Assembly: GCA_020345765.1 (NCBI GenBank)
Contig: CP070770.1
Coordinates: 2,586,809-2,622,229, forward strand
Length of the DNA: 35,421 bases
Origin: Deltaproteobacteria bacterium
GTDB lineage: Bacteria > Desulfobacterota > G020345765
Direction of reading: 5' to 3'
Shown here: positions 1-8,328 of the stretch, one piece after another
Position numbering within the stretch: the first letter of the stretch is position 1
Layout: every line of letters starts with the position of its first letter
Program-made: the position numbers and the translations under genes
Notes under the pieces: model-generated
Database searches by the model: none
What the model saw: the letters and a program-made list of their open reading frames with translations, nothing else
What the model was told of the DNA's origin: nothing

Positions 1-1400
1 GCCTCCGCGGCCGTGATTGCCTGTTCCGGTTCAAAGCCCTCCCTGGTCACACAACACTGGATTGAATGCAGCACATCCGTCGATTCGACCGGGGCATCCG
101 ACGCCCCCACCACCCTGACTCCGGCATCGATGAGCGAACGGAAAGGATATGTCCACTTTGTGCGCTCCGGTCCGAGCCGCCTGGGCAGCCAATCCTTCTC
201 GGAATGGATAAACTGAGGCTGGGCGGAAACGATCAGGCCGAGGCGGGCGATATCCTCGACAATATCGGCGTTGAGCAGCGAGGCATGCTCCAGCCGATGC
301 CGGTGATTAAGGGGATACTCGGAGAGCAAACGCTCGTAGAGGTCGATACAGATCCGGTTGGCCCTATCACCGATTGCGTGGATTGCGATCTGCAGGTCTG
401 CCCGGTGCGCAGCCACCATGCGCCGATATATCTCTTCCTCACTATGGACTAAAAAGCCGGTTTTATCCGGCTGATCGCTGAACGGCTCGCTCATATACGC
501 CGTAGCGGAGCCGAAGGTACCGTCGCTGAAAAGCTTTACTCCCCCGATCCATCTCTTCCCCACCTCCGGTTGATGGAGGAATGTTTTTCGGGCTTCCTCG
601 ACCTTGGACAGATCGTTCGCAATCAATAGTCCGTAAAGATTGATGGGGATATGCTCGAGTAACATCTGCATGACCAGGACATCAAAGGCACCGGACGAGC
701 CGGCCGGGCCCTCCCCTTCCGTTTGAAGCACTGTGCCCACCGATGTAATTCCCTGGGCAGTCAACTTCCCGAAAGTTTGCTTGGCCCCGCTGACCAATGC
801 CTTCATTTCCGGCGGCGGCATAGCGCTCAGGAGGAGTCTCGTGGCATTCTCAATGAACGCTCCCGCCGGGTAACCGCCGGGTTCGCGCTCAATCACACCG
901 CCTTCCGGATCCCCGGTAGAGGTTGATACACCCGAGGCCTCGATCGCCCTGGTATTGGCGATAATCATATGTCCATCATGCTTAATTACAATCACCGGTC
1001 GGTCGGGGCAGGCAGCATCCAGATCGTACCGGGTCGGCAGTCGCGGCTCATTGAGTCCCTGTTCATTGAACTTAAGACCTACGATCCAGCCATTCGAGGT
1101 ATCGGACCTCGCCTTATCACCTATCCTGTCCTGGAGGTCCTTTATTGATCCTATCCCCCGTAGGTCGATATTCATACTAAAGAAGATCATCAGGACCGGA
1201 TGCAAGTGGGTATCGATGAACCCGGGAAGCAAGGCCCGGCCCTTGAGATCGATTGGTTGATACACCTTACCCAGCACCCTTCTACAGTCGGCCTCGGAAC
1301 CCACCGCGACAATTGTCCCGTCCCGAACCGCAACCGCCTCCGCCCTCGGAGAATTATCGTCAACCGTATATATCTCGCCGCCGAAATACAACTCACCCAT
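1..1400 (-). CDS. YtcJ-like amidohydrolase (family 3), 3' end cut by window
   Basis: The minus-strand frame is open from an ATG at 1400 to the left edge, giving 466 codons with no stop. YtcJ-like metal-dependent amidohydrolases are usually about 540 residues, so roughly the last 70-80 are missing. The N-terminus has the small beta-sandwich start seen in the family (GGEIYTVDD, then VAVRDGTIVAVG), followed by the metal motif PGFIDTHLHP around residue 65. Later landmarks are GGVKLFSDGTFGS, IHAIGDRAN and HRLEHASLL, whose His residues are typical metal or substrate ligands, and GASDAPVES near the cut. The family hydrolyses N-acyl or cyclic amide bonds, but the substrate cannot be read from sequence. 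It lies 31 nt downstream of the enolase-superfamily gene and is probably co-transcribed. An in-frame stop lies a few codons upstream of the chosen ATG, which supports this start. Confidence 0.88.
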   Translation of the reverse strand, partial: MGELYFGGEIYTVDDNSPRAEAVAVRDGTIVAVGSEADCRRVLGKVYQPIDLKGRALLPGFIDTHLHPVLMIFFSMNIDLRGIGSIKDLQDRIGDKARSDTSNGWIVGLKFNEQGLNEPRLPTRYDLDAACPDRPVIVIKHDGHMIIANTRAIEASGVSTSTGDPEGGVIEREPGGYPAGAFIENATRLLLSAMPPPEMKALVSGAKQTFGKLTAQGITSVGTVLQTEGEGPAGSSGAFDVLVMQMLLEHIPINLYGLLIANDLSKVEEARKTFLHQPEVGKRWIGGVKLFSDGTFGSATAYMSEPFSDQPDKTGFLVHSEEEIYRRMVAAHRADLQIAIHAIGDRANRICIDLYERLLSEYPLNHRHRLEHASLLNADIVEDIARLGLIVSAQPQFIHSEKDWLPRRLGPERTKWTYPFRSLIDAGVRVVGASDAPVESTDVLHSIQCCVTREGFEPEQAITAAE

Positions 1401-1431
1401 CCCTAAAATCCTAAGTATGTGAGATCGCTAA

Positions 1432-2634
1432 CTACCCTTCCACTATTACGGTCTTGCCGGTAGCGTAACGGTCCAGGGCCTCTTCGTCCAGCGCTACGCC
1501 CCATCCCGGACCCGAGGGAACGGTTGCTTTCCCTCCGCGGTAGTCGATCTCATCGGTGATGAGGTCATCCTCCATCATCACATGCCCGAAGAGGTCGGTA
1601 TCATGGCCCAGCGAGCTGTGCTTGGCCGCAGCGAGCTGGATCTGCATGGCCGATCCGATCCCGAGCGACTGGTTATGGATTACACAACCCAGTCCGTGCT
1701 CCTCCGCATAATCGATTGCCCACAGGGCATTGGTAACTCCGCCGGGACGCTCGGCGTTGATCCCGACCACACCGATTGCCCCCAGCTCGATAAGGGTGAC
1801 TATGTCGGTGAGTGAGAAACAGCCTTCGTGCGACATCAGCGGGGTATTCACCCGCTTTTGCACATAGGACATGCCGAGAAAATCCGTTGCCCGTACCGGC
1901 TGCTCGGCCAGGTCGATCCCGAACGGCTCGATCCCCTTGATTGCGTGCACGGCCTGATCCGGGGTATATGCCTGGTTATAGTCCACCCGGAGCCGGACGG
2001 CATCGCCGAGAGCCCCCCGGATGCTTTCCATAATTCGCACATCCTCCGGGACACTGCGTCCAAGCTTAACCCGGAGAGTCCTTATCCCGTCCCGGCAGAA
2101 GCCTTCCGCAAAGGCGACCATCTTATCCAGGTCCATCAGCGGAACCATCGCCGCCAGCGGTACTTCGCTCACGGCAGCCCCCCCCATGAAATCACTGGCC
2201 GACCGACCGGAGATCTTCCCCATCAAATCGTAGCAGGCAATGTCGATCATCCCCTTGGGCACCTCGTTCCGGGCGACATTGACATCCATCCGGTAATTGA
2301 TGTGTTTGATATTGAACGGGCTTTCCCCGAGAACATACCGACTGAGCGCGTGCTCGGTAACGTCAATTATCTGTCCGGGGGAGATGCCGGTCTCGGGCAG
2401 CCAGACGAACGCCTCCCCCAGCCCGACGCTCCCGTCCTCGGCAAAGAGCCTGCAGATGACAAAATCACCCCCCTGCCACTTCTCCTCCGCCGGGATCGCC
2501 ATGCCGAGCCCGCCTGCGCTTTCCTCCATCGTCTGTCTGACGAACTCACGGAAAGGCACATGCACCGGGGTTATTTCGATCCGCACAATCCGCGGCCCCT
2601 GAGAGTCTCCGGAACTTTTTGTCGTTGAAATCAT
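1432..2634 (-). CDS. Mandelate racemase / muconate lactonizing enzyme family protein
   Basis: This 400-residue protein has the full enolase-superfamily layout: an N-terminal capping domain (about 15-140) and a TIM-barrel. These enzymes abstract a proton alpha to a carboxylate using a divalent metal. The metal ligands read as D218 (LRVDYNQAY), E244 (DLAEQP) and E270 (MSHEG). The second-strand KxK motif appears as R188-V-K190, and a His on a late strand is H320 (CVIHNQ). At the position that carries the catalytic Lys in MLE-type or Asp in MR-type enzymes there is N293 (GINAERPGG), so the usual His-Asp dyad is altered. A Glu third ligand plus H320 favours the mandelate-racemase side, as racemase or acid-sugar dehydratase. 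The substrate is unknown. Its ATG shares one base with the TAA of the upstream DUF192 gene, so translation is probably coupled. Confidence 0.88.
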   Translation of the reverse strand: MISTTKSSGDSQGPRIVRIEITPVHVPFREFVRQTMEESAGGLGMAIPAEEKWQGGDFVICRLFAEDGSVGLGEAFVWLPETGISPGQIIDVTEHALSRYVLGESPFNIKHINYRMDVNVARNEVPKGMIDIACYDLMGKISGRSASDFMGGAAVSEVPLAAMVPLMDLDKMVAFAEGFCRDGIRTLRVKLGRSVPEDVRIMESIRGALGDAVRLRVDYNQAYTPDQAVHAIKGIEPFGIDLAEQPVRATDFLGMSYVQKRVNTPLMSHEGCFSLTDIVTLIELGAIGVVGINAERPGGVTNALWAIDYAEEHGLGCVIHNQSLGIGSAMQIQLAAAKHSSLGHDTDLFGHVMMEDDLITDEIDYRGGKATVPSGPGWGVALDEEALDRYATGKTVIVEG

Positions 2635-3134
2635 TAGAAGAATGAGATTTTTACCCGATCCCCCACATTGACATTATGTTTCTCCGTGAAATTGGCCGTC
2701 ACCTCCAGTACATATTTTGCGGTAACCGGCGGGGAATAGATCTGACATCGGGTTTTTATGCAGGGCGGGGCGTTCCTTTTGATATGGACAATTGAAAAGT
2801 TCGAGTCGATCCATATTATATCAATTGGGGAATATACATTTTTCATCCAGAAGTTATAAATTCCCTCCGAGTCATAAACGAAGAGCATGCTTTCCTTTTC
2901 CGTCAGTTTCGGGTGAAACATTAATCCTCTTGCCTTTTCCTTCGGGGTATCAACGATCTTGGAATTCACCCAAACATTGTCAAAGATTACCTTCCCTCCA
3001 TCACCTCCTAAATACCTACCCTCATCATCACATCCGACTAAGACATATCCAATTCCGAAGGTTAAAGCAATAGCTGAACCATAAACAAATGCTTCCTTTA
3101 AAAGGGCTTTTCGAATCCTGCTATAAGTTATCAA
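2634..3134 (-). CDS. DUF192 family protein, N-terminally anchored
   Basis: This 166-residue protein has a hydrophobic N-terminal segment (about 14-35) ending in LVGC, which may be a lipobox or a plain membrane anchor. It is followed by a complete DUF192 domain: TPKEKARGLMFHPKL, then MLFVYDSEG, FWMKNVYSPIDIIWID, the conserved APPC...C pair, AKYVLEV and a closing NVGDRVKISF. DUF192 proteins are small, mostly extracytoplasmic beta proteins of unknown biochemical role. No ATG is available before the domain. The start is a TTG at 3134 that overlaps the TGA of the upstream gene, and the stop overlaps the ATG of the downstream gene. It is therefore the middle member of a tightly coupled trio. The family call is firm; the function is unknown. 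Confidence 0.85.
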   Translation of the reverse strand: MITYSRIRKALLKEAFVYGSAIALTFGIGYVLVGCDDEGRYLGGDGGKVIFDNVWVNSKIVDTPKEKARGLMFHPKLTEKESMLFVYDSEGIYNFWMKNVYSPIDIIWIDSNFSIVHIKRNAPPCIKTRCQIYSPPVTAKYVLEVTANFTEKHNVNVGDRVKISFF

Positions 3135-4294
3135 TAAGGGATACCACAGGTTTGCTTAATATTTAATATTAACGTTTCAATATCTTCCTTGCGTTTTTCG
3201 GGTAGTTTTCTATATTCCCGCGAATCTTTTAAATCCTCAACTCTTATTATTGCCTCAACCGCTCTATCCCTGTACTTCTGGACCTGCGGATAATCGCTAC
3301 ATAAATTCCCACAAACAACAAGCAACTTACACACGCTGTCGACTTTATCTTTAAAGTCCGGGTCGATGACCGACTTCTCAGGTTTACTAATAAGCTCCTT
3401 TACTTCCGATCTAAAAAATTTTTCTGCCTCATGTGCATGTATCTCCTTATCCTCTCTTAGAAAGCCCGTCTCTTCTTCTGAAAGCCGGCTTTCGATCCCC
3501 TTTTTAACGGAGCCATAAATCTCTCTTGACTTGGATCGGAAGAATGGAATTTTAGAATAGGAAACGATTGGCACAACTAAAGCAATAACCAATGACAAAT
3601 AACCTAATATTCTCTTCGTATTGCTGCTTCTGTGCGCCATTACCACTACATCAGCTCTTTCCTCGCGGGGAATGAATTTTTTCGCTACTTCTTCTTGTTC
3701 TGCCTCTCTAACCTCTGTTTCTGCTTGCGGCTCACTCCTTTCCACTTCTTGTTTCTTAGCATAGTATTTATATAAGTTGGACATTCTCGGCAGCACATCT
3801 TCAATATAACTCATCAGTCTTTCCTTTTTTCTGCCAAAATCCCATTTATCGGCTAATTCCTCGAGTCCGATAAGACCAATCGGGCCCTTGTATTCCTTTC
3901 CCACAAACAGAACAATATCTCCTCTGTCTCTGAACGCCCTTTGCAATCTCTCCCGGTAAGGCTCAATAACATATTCTTCCACTCTCGGTGATTCACATAG
4001 GCTCTCAACCCAGGAAGAGAGCTTGTCCTCAATTTCATACTCGGTCTTATTCTCTTTTGCTTCCCTTATTATATCCAATGCGCCTGATACACTAACATAC
4101 GAAACCGTCCTCCTTTCCCCTTCGACTTCGACATCGTCTATTACCAGGATTTTGTATTCTCTCGTCCCATCTTCACGCACTCGATATAATGAAATATCTT
4201 CAAGAAACTCGCGTAGAATAGAATCTTCGCACAGCTCCTTACCGAGAATGTTTCCAAAAACGGAAAGATCTTTTTTTTCGTTCTCCTTGCCCAT
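3131..4294 (-). CDS. Hypothetical single-TM protein
   Basis: I do not recognise this 387-residue protein. Residues 1-210 are charged and predicted cytoplasmic, with many Glu, Lys and Arg and a very acidic stretch at about 185-205. One transmembrane helix lies at about 229-247 (GYLSLVIALVVPIVSY), followed by a charged C-terminal part with Cys pairs (VCKLLVVCGNLC) that could form disulfides if it is outside. There is no signal peptide. The gene is visibly more AT-rich than the enolase-superfamily gene downstream. Its TGA overlaps the TTG start of the DUF192 gene, so the two are probably translated together, and the domain context hints at an envelope role. No clear Shine-Dalgarno precedes the ATG. 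The reading frame is convincing because of its length and coupling. Confidence 0.72.
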   Translation of the reverse strand: MGKENEKKDLSVFGNILGKELCEDSILREFLEDISLYRVREDGTREYKILVIDDVEVEGERRTVSYVSVSGALDIIREAKENKTEYEIEDKLSSWVESLCESPRVEEYVIEPYRERLQRAFRDRGDIVLFVGKEYKGPIGLIGLEELADKWDFGRKKERLMSYIEDVLPRMSNLYKYYAKKQEVERSEPQAETEVREAEQEEVAKKFIPREERADVVVMAHRSSNTKRILGYLSLVIALVVPIVSYSKIPFFRSKSREIYGSVKKGIESRLSEEETGFLREDKEIHAHEAEKFFRSEVKELISKPEKSVIDPDFKDKVDSVCKLLVVCGNLCSDYPQVQKYRDRAVEAIIRVEDLKDSREYRKLPEKRKEDIETLILNIKQTCGIPY

Positions 4295-4384
4295 TTTTAA
4301 TTCATCTTATGTTTATTTTCCTTCGGTTTGATAAATTTAATGTTTTTATCCCGTAGTTTATTGAACATCTGTACTGTCCTAATG

Positions 4385-7300
4385 TTAATACATCCCAAAC
4401 GGGTGAGCCAAGCCTACCATATCCCGGATCAGGTCGTCTGGAGGTCTGTCGCCCCGGTAGGGAGCGACGATCAAGGAGAACCTCTCGGTTTTCCCATTAT
4501 AGTTTATCGCCGCGGAAGCGAAATGGCTACCTATGAGCTGGGTAGCCTCCTTCCCCAACCCGATTCCTCCGGTAGCCCAAGAAAAATAGTCAGGCTGCTC
4601 CCCGTAAAAAGTGCCGAAGGGGTTTAAGACCGCCCGGAGCTTCTCTTCAAACCTCGGGAAACGAATCGGACAGAAGGCGGGCGAGGCCAGGACATCGGAG
4701 TTAAACCCGACCAGAACCCCCTTTTCCCCCTGACTCAAGGCCACCCATCCGTCGGTTACCTGGTTATTAAGAGAGACCTCTTCCCGGCTTACCGGGTAGC
4801 TCCCGATATAGCCGGTGAAATTCCTTCTCCAGACCTTCAGGGTAGAGCTCGAGAGGCTCGGCGAGATCCCGAAGGGCGCAACCTCCTCCCAACCATCATC
4901 GACCTCAACTTCGGTATCAGCGTAGTCAATATCAACCTCGGCAAATAGATAGGGCAAGTCCTCGATCACGGTAAACCGATAGGCTATCGTAGAGGTCCTC
5001 GCCCCGTTAGGCAGGATGATCTTCCCGGACAATTCTATTGTTGCCATATATCCCCTGGTCCCGGAGTTAATCACCTCGACATTGAATCCTTCCGGACTAT
5101 ACTCCACTCCCTGGTAGGTAATAAAGGGCCTGATAAAACCTGGCATCCCGTACTCCTCCCCATCGAAAATTAGTGAATCAGGGTAACCAGTAACGGGGTT
5201 CAGCGTCAGGGTAATTATTCCGTTGGTCAGCACCCGGGTATCGGCACCGACCGGACAGCCGTAAGAGACAGTAGTGCTGGTAATAAAGGTAACCGCTTCC
5301 CCGGCCCCGGCCCCGAGCTCCATAATAAAGTTAAGGGTTGCCGATTTGAGACTTCCGTCAACATGAGTTACCACATCGGTCAGGTCACTCGGGAGCTCCT
5401 GCCCGGAATAGTCTTTTACCCCAACTAAGTCACCGGGTAACACCGAACCCTGGGGGAATGTAACCGTAATACCTATCAGCGAAAGGGAATCCGATGGGTT
5501 CTGGTTAAATATAACCTGAGTATCAGGGGATTTAGTGGGCTGCAGACTGACTGCTTCGTCAAAAGCGGTTAGGGCGTTATCCCTGGCCTTATCCCCTATG
5601 GATATCGCCCGTTCCCTCCTTTGATCACATAGATACGGTTGCGCCAGACCGAAGTGGGTAGTGGAAAGTGCCCTCATCCGGTATTCAAAGGCGTTGGTGA
5701 GGAGGCCCAGGATAACATCCTTTTCGATAGACGGGGAAAGCCCCTCGATCAATAACCTTGCCTTTTGCTCATAACTCCTTGATGCCTCCACATTTGTCCA
5801 GATCCGATGGTTGATTTCCTTCTCAGCCCAGTTATTATAACCGTCGAAGAGCCCATCGGCCAGGTCTTTATAAAGGATTACTTCCCCCACCGGGCAATGA
5901 AAATTTAGGTAATCCTGAATGGTAGTATAGGAGAGATAGGGAAGTCCCGCATCTTCAAGCCCATCTATTTCTCGGGAAAACCCCAGCCAGCTCTCGGCAT
6001 CGGCATCGAAATGGATAAGGAGCAGAGTGTCCATGCTCGCATGGCTATAAATAAACTCCACCCAGGCCTTCAAGCCCCCATGGTCGATAATGTCGGCATG
6101 ATGATAGGCCGGGACTAAGATGATCCCGGCATCGTCCTCCGGGCCCCTGAAAGTCAGGGGATTATACTGCTGGTCGATATTGAGCTCCACATCCCTCCGG
6201 AAGGCGGTGAACGGAGAGGCACTGTAAAAAAGGGTGATCCAATCAATACCCAGATCCCGGAGGAGCCCGATTTGATCCGGGCTCAGCATATCCTCCTGCG
6301 GGTTGATACCCGGATCGAAGGTGCCGAAGATATACTGATAACTATCCATCGCCCTCAGGATACTGGCAACAAACTCCTCTCTGGTTTCGGCACCTGTCAT
6401 CCCGTTATTCCAGCTCATGAGCCGCAAGCCGTCTTTCCCGCTCCGAACCCTCTCCCCTATCCTCTCGATAATATCCGGGGCGTAGGTGGGAAGGATATCC
6501 TCTATTGTAGTCGGCTCGTAATTGGGGAGGTCCGGGCTGTCTCCGGTGGTAAAGATATTATCGCAGTCCCAATCGGCATGAACCTGAGGATATTCATCCA
6601 GAAAATCGAGGGTATTCCTGATGACCGTGATGTCTAATCCGAACCCGTCATTGTCATTGGTATCCCCCCGGTAAGAATGGTATAAACTGACATGATGGGA
6701 AAGGGCAAGGTAAACCCTGCGGTTGGGATCCTGCTCGGGGACATCGGATTTCTCTCCTTCTTCCCGGGGAGAGTTAACGAACAATCCACCCCGATAAGTG
6801 CCTATCAGTACCCTTGAATCCTCCGGATGAAAGGTAAAGCAAAGGGGGATATTCCCGTTTACGCCCCCCGGGCTCTCCAACCAACTTTTCCCGCTGTCTT
6901 TGCTGACAAAGAGCTCACCCCCCGCCATCCCGGCCAGAATGGTAGAGGGCCTCTTCGGGTCGATATTTAGGCTGATGATATGCTTTTCCAAAAGACCGTT
7001 ATTGATTGGTTGCCAGGTTACCCCGCTATCGGTGGACTTAAAGACTCCATCGCCCAAGCTCCCGGCATAAACTATGGATGGCTCCGAAGGATCCAACGAG
7101 AGGGCAGTGACCATTTTCGCTACTAATCCCTCGTCCGAAAGCTCCCAGCTGTTTCCCCCGTCACTACTCTTGAAAAACACCCCCTGGATGAACTCCGTAT
7201 ATTCAGGGGGAACCAGGGAGCTCAAATCACCGAAGCCGCCATATAACTGAGATGGACCTGAGGGATCTATGGCCAGAGACAAGGTTAATGGGTTTACCGC

Positions 7301-7852
7301 TCCACCAGAGATGGATATATTCTGCCAGTGCCCCCCGTAGTCCGTACTCCGATAAACCCCGCCGAGGGTAGCAGCATACACCACCCCGCTATTTAAGGGA
7401 TCTGCTACCAGTTTTTTTACAAAGGGCATATCAAGTCTGAGGTTAATTCCCGGAAAAGAAGGTAGGACAAAGCCTTCATTTGATTCTATCCAGCTTACCC
7501 CACCATCGCTACTTTTGAAAATCCCGTTGCCCTCAAGGCCAACATAGAGAGTGGAGGGTTTAAAAGGATCGAGTGCCAATGTGATGGCATCACGGTCGGG
7601 AAGACCATCGTTGCTGGCCGTAAAACTTACCCCGCCATCGGTGCTCTTGAAGACCCCCGACGAAGAGGTTGCCACATAAATAGTATTGGAATCGGAAGGA
7701 TGGAAAAGCACTTCTCTTACCTCTTCACCCTCAAGCCCTAATAGCAGGAACTTCCCCAGGGGATACTCTTCTGTTACCGCCCCTTTCTTTGAGCAGCCGA
7801 GTATTCCTCCCCAAATAATAATAAGGCCGATTACCGTGAGTTTCCTTAGCAA
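4385..7852 (-). CDS. Large lipoprotein: Asp-box beta-propeller fused to GH57/GH38-like region
   Basis: This 1155-residue protein starts with a lipoprotein signal (basic start, hydrophobic core, GILGC near residue 20). Residues about 35-370 hold seven propeller blades. Six carry Asp-box motifs such as FKSTDGG.SF or FKSSDGG.SW, as in BNR/sialidase-like and Ycf48-like propellers; the seventh lacks the box. The middle (about 380-660) begins YLALSHHVSLYHSYRGD, has HADWDCDN and a segment LLRDLGIDWITLFY. It resembles the (beta/alpha)7 catalytic domain of GH57/GH38 glycosidases, a similarity judged by eye. The last 400 residues look beta-rich, like the C-terminal sandwiches of alpha-mannosidases. The start is a TTG; no ATG is nearby, and a strong AAGGAGGT site precedes it. 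Likely role: surface or periplasmic glycan binding or hydrolysis. Active-site residues were not verified. Confidence 0.82.
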   Translation of the reverse strand: MLRKLTVIGLIIIWGGILGCSKKGAVTEEYPLGKFLLLGLEGEEVREVLFHPSDSNTIYVATSSSGVFKSTDGGVSFTASNDGLPDRDAITLALDPFKPSTLYVGLEGNGIFKSSDGGVSWIESNEGFVLPSFPGINLRLDMPFVKKLVADPLNSGVVYAATLGGVYRSTDYGGHWQNISISGGAVNPLTLSLAIDPSGPSQLYGGFGDLSSLVPPEYTEFIQGVFFKSSDGGNSWELSDEGLVAKMVTALSLDPSEPSIVYAGSLGDGVFKSTDSGVTWQPINNGLLEKHIISLNIDPKRPSTILAGMAGGELFVSKDSGKSWLESPGGVNGNIPLCFTFHPEDSRVLIGTYRGGLFVNSPREEGEKSDVPEQDPNRRVYLALSHHVSLYHSYRGDTNDNDGFGLDITVIRNTLDFLDEYPQVHADWDCDNIFTTGDSPDLPNYEPTTIEDILPTYAPDIIERIGERVRSGKDGLRLMSWNNGMTGAETREEFVASILRAMDSYQYIFGTFDPGINPQEDMLSPDQIGLLRDLGIDWITLFYSASPFTAFRRDVELNIDQQYNPLTFRGPEDDAGIILVPAYHHADIIDHGGLKAWVEFIYSHASMDTLLLIHFDADAESWLGFSREIDGLEDAGLPYLSYTTIQDYLNFHCPVGEVILYKDLADGLFDGYNNWAEKEINHRIWTNVEASRSYEQKARLLIEGLSPSIEKDVILGLLTNAFEYRMRALSTTHFGLAQPYLCDQRRERAISIGDKARDNALTAFDEAVSLQPTKSPDTQVIFNQNPSDSLSLIGITVTFPQGSVLPGDLVGVKDYSGQELPSDLTDVVTHVDGSLKSATLNFIMELGAGAGEAVTFITSTTVSYGCPVGADTRVLTNGIITLTLNPVTGYPDSLIFDGEEYGMPGFIRPFITYQGVEYSPEGFNVEVINSGTRGYMATIELSGKIILPNGARTSTIAYRFTVIEDLPYLFAEVDIDYADTEVEVDDGWEEVAPFGISPSLSSSTLKVWRRNFTGYIGSYPVSREEVSLNNQVTDGWVALSQGEKGVLVGFNSDVLASPAFCPIRFPRFEEKLRAVLNPFGTFYGEQPDYFSWATGGIGLGKEATQLIGSHFASAAINYNGKTERFSLIVAPYRGDRPPDDLIRDMVGLAHPFGMY

Positions 7853-7856
7853 AATT

Positions 7857-7864
7857 ACCTCCTT
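7857..7864 (-). promoter_or_regulatory. Strong Shine-Dalgarno deciding a TTG start
   Basis: On the minus strand AAGGAGGT lies four bases before TTG at 7852. It is among the strongest ribosome sites in the window. It fixes the start of the large lipoprotein gene, whose next in-frame Met is well inside the propeller and would remove the signal peptide. Confidence 0.8.
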
Positions 7865-7891
7865 AACTTGGATTATTCAGGCCAGGTTACC

Positions 7892-8266
7892 TTAGGAATT
7901 TTTCAGGAGGGAATTTACCTTATCAACCAACTCTTGATAATTGCTGGACTTCGTTAAAAAATCGTCCGCATCCGTCTCCGCCGTCAGCTTCTTGAGCTCG
8001 TCCTGATCTTTGGTGGAATAAAGGATTATTTTCATTTCCTTATTGATGTAACTATCCTTGAGAATTCTACAAATCCTGTCTCCCCCCAAACCAGGCATAT
8101 TTATATCCATTACTATTAAATGAGGCTTGATTTTCGCTACCCTCTGGCTTGTGCCTAATGACTCCTCCGAGGTATATACGGAATACCCAACTCGGGTAAG
8201 GACATCTTTCGCTATTTCTAAAACCACCTTATCATCATCAACTACTAAAATTCTTTTCTTTTCCAT
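7892..8266 (-). CDS. Stand-alone CheY-like receiver protein
   Basis: This 124-residue protein is a receiver domain only, with no output domain. Acidic pocket residues are D10-D12 (VVDDDK), the predicted phosphorylated Asp is D54 (IVMDINMPG), the switch Ser/Thr lies in LYSTKD (84-85) and the conserved Lys is K106 (FLTKSS). All key residues are present, so phosphorylation is expected. It would pass a signal from a histidine kinase to a partner protein. It resembles the second stand-alone receiver at 11394-11759, notably in the DEL..L..ET.ADD.L.K segment, which suggests an old duplication. It lies 39 nt upstream of the lipoprotein gene and 62 nt downstream of the methyltransferase gene, on the same strand. 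Its partner kinase is not identified; the two PAS kinases upstream are candidates. Confidence 0.9.
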   Translation of the reverse strand: MEKKRILVVDDDKVVLEIAKDVLTRVGYSVYTSEESLGTSQRVAKIKPHLIVMDINMPGLGGDRICRILKDSYINKEMKIILYSTKDQDELKKLTAETDADDFLTKSSNYQELVDKVNSLLKNS

Positions 8267-8328
8267 CTTATCTCTCGTGTCAATGGCCAGTAGGCTGACT
8301 GACGATGCAAACTTGAGGGGTTTTTAAA

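Noticed and set aside
1..1400. Frameshifted amidohydrolase pseudogene
   Set aside because: Short frames in the region looked like fragments, but one minus-strand frame runs open from 1400 to the edge with all family motifs in order.
1828..2628. 266-codon open frame on the plus strand
   Set aside because: It is antisense to the enolase-superfamily gene, whose motifs are clear. The frame is open because of GC-rich codon bias, has no motif and no ribosome site.
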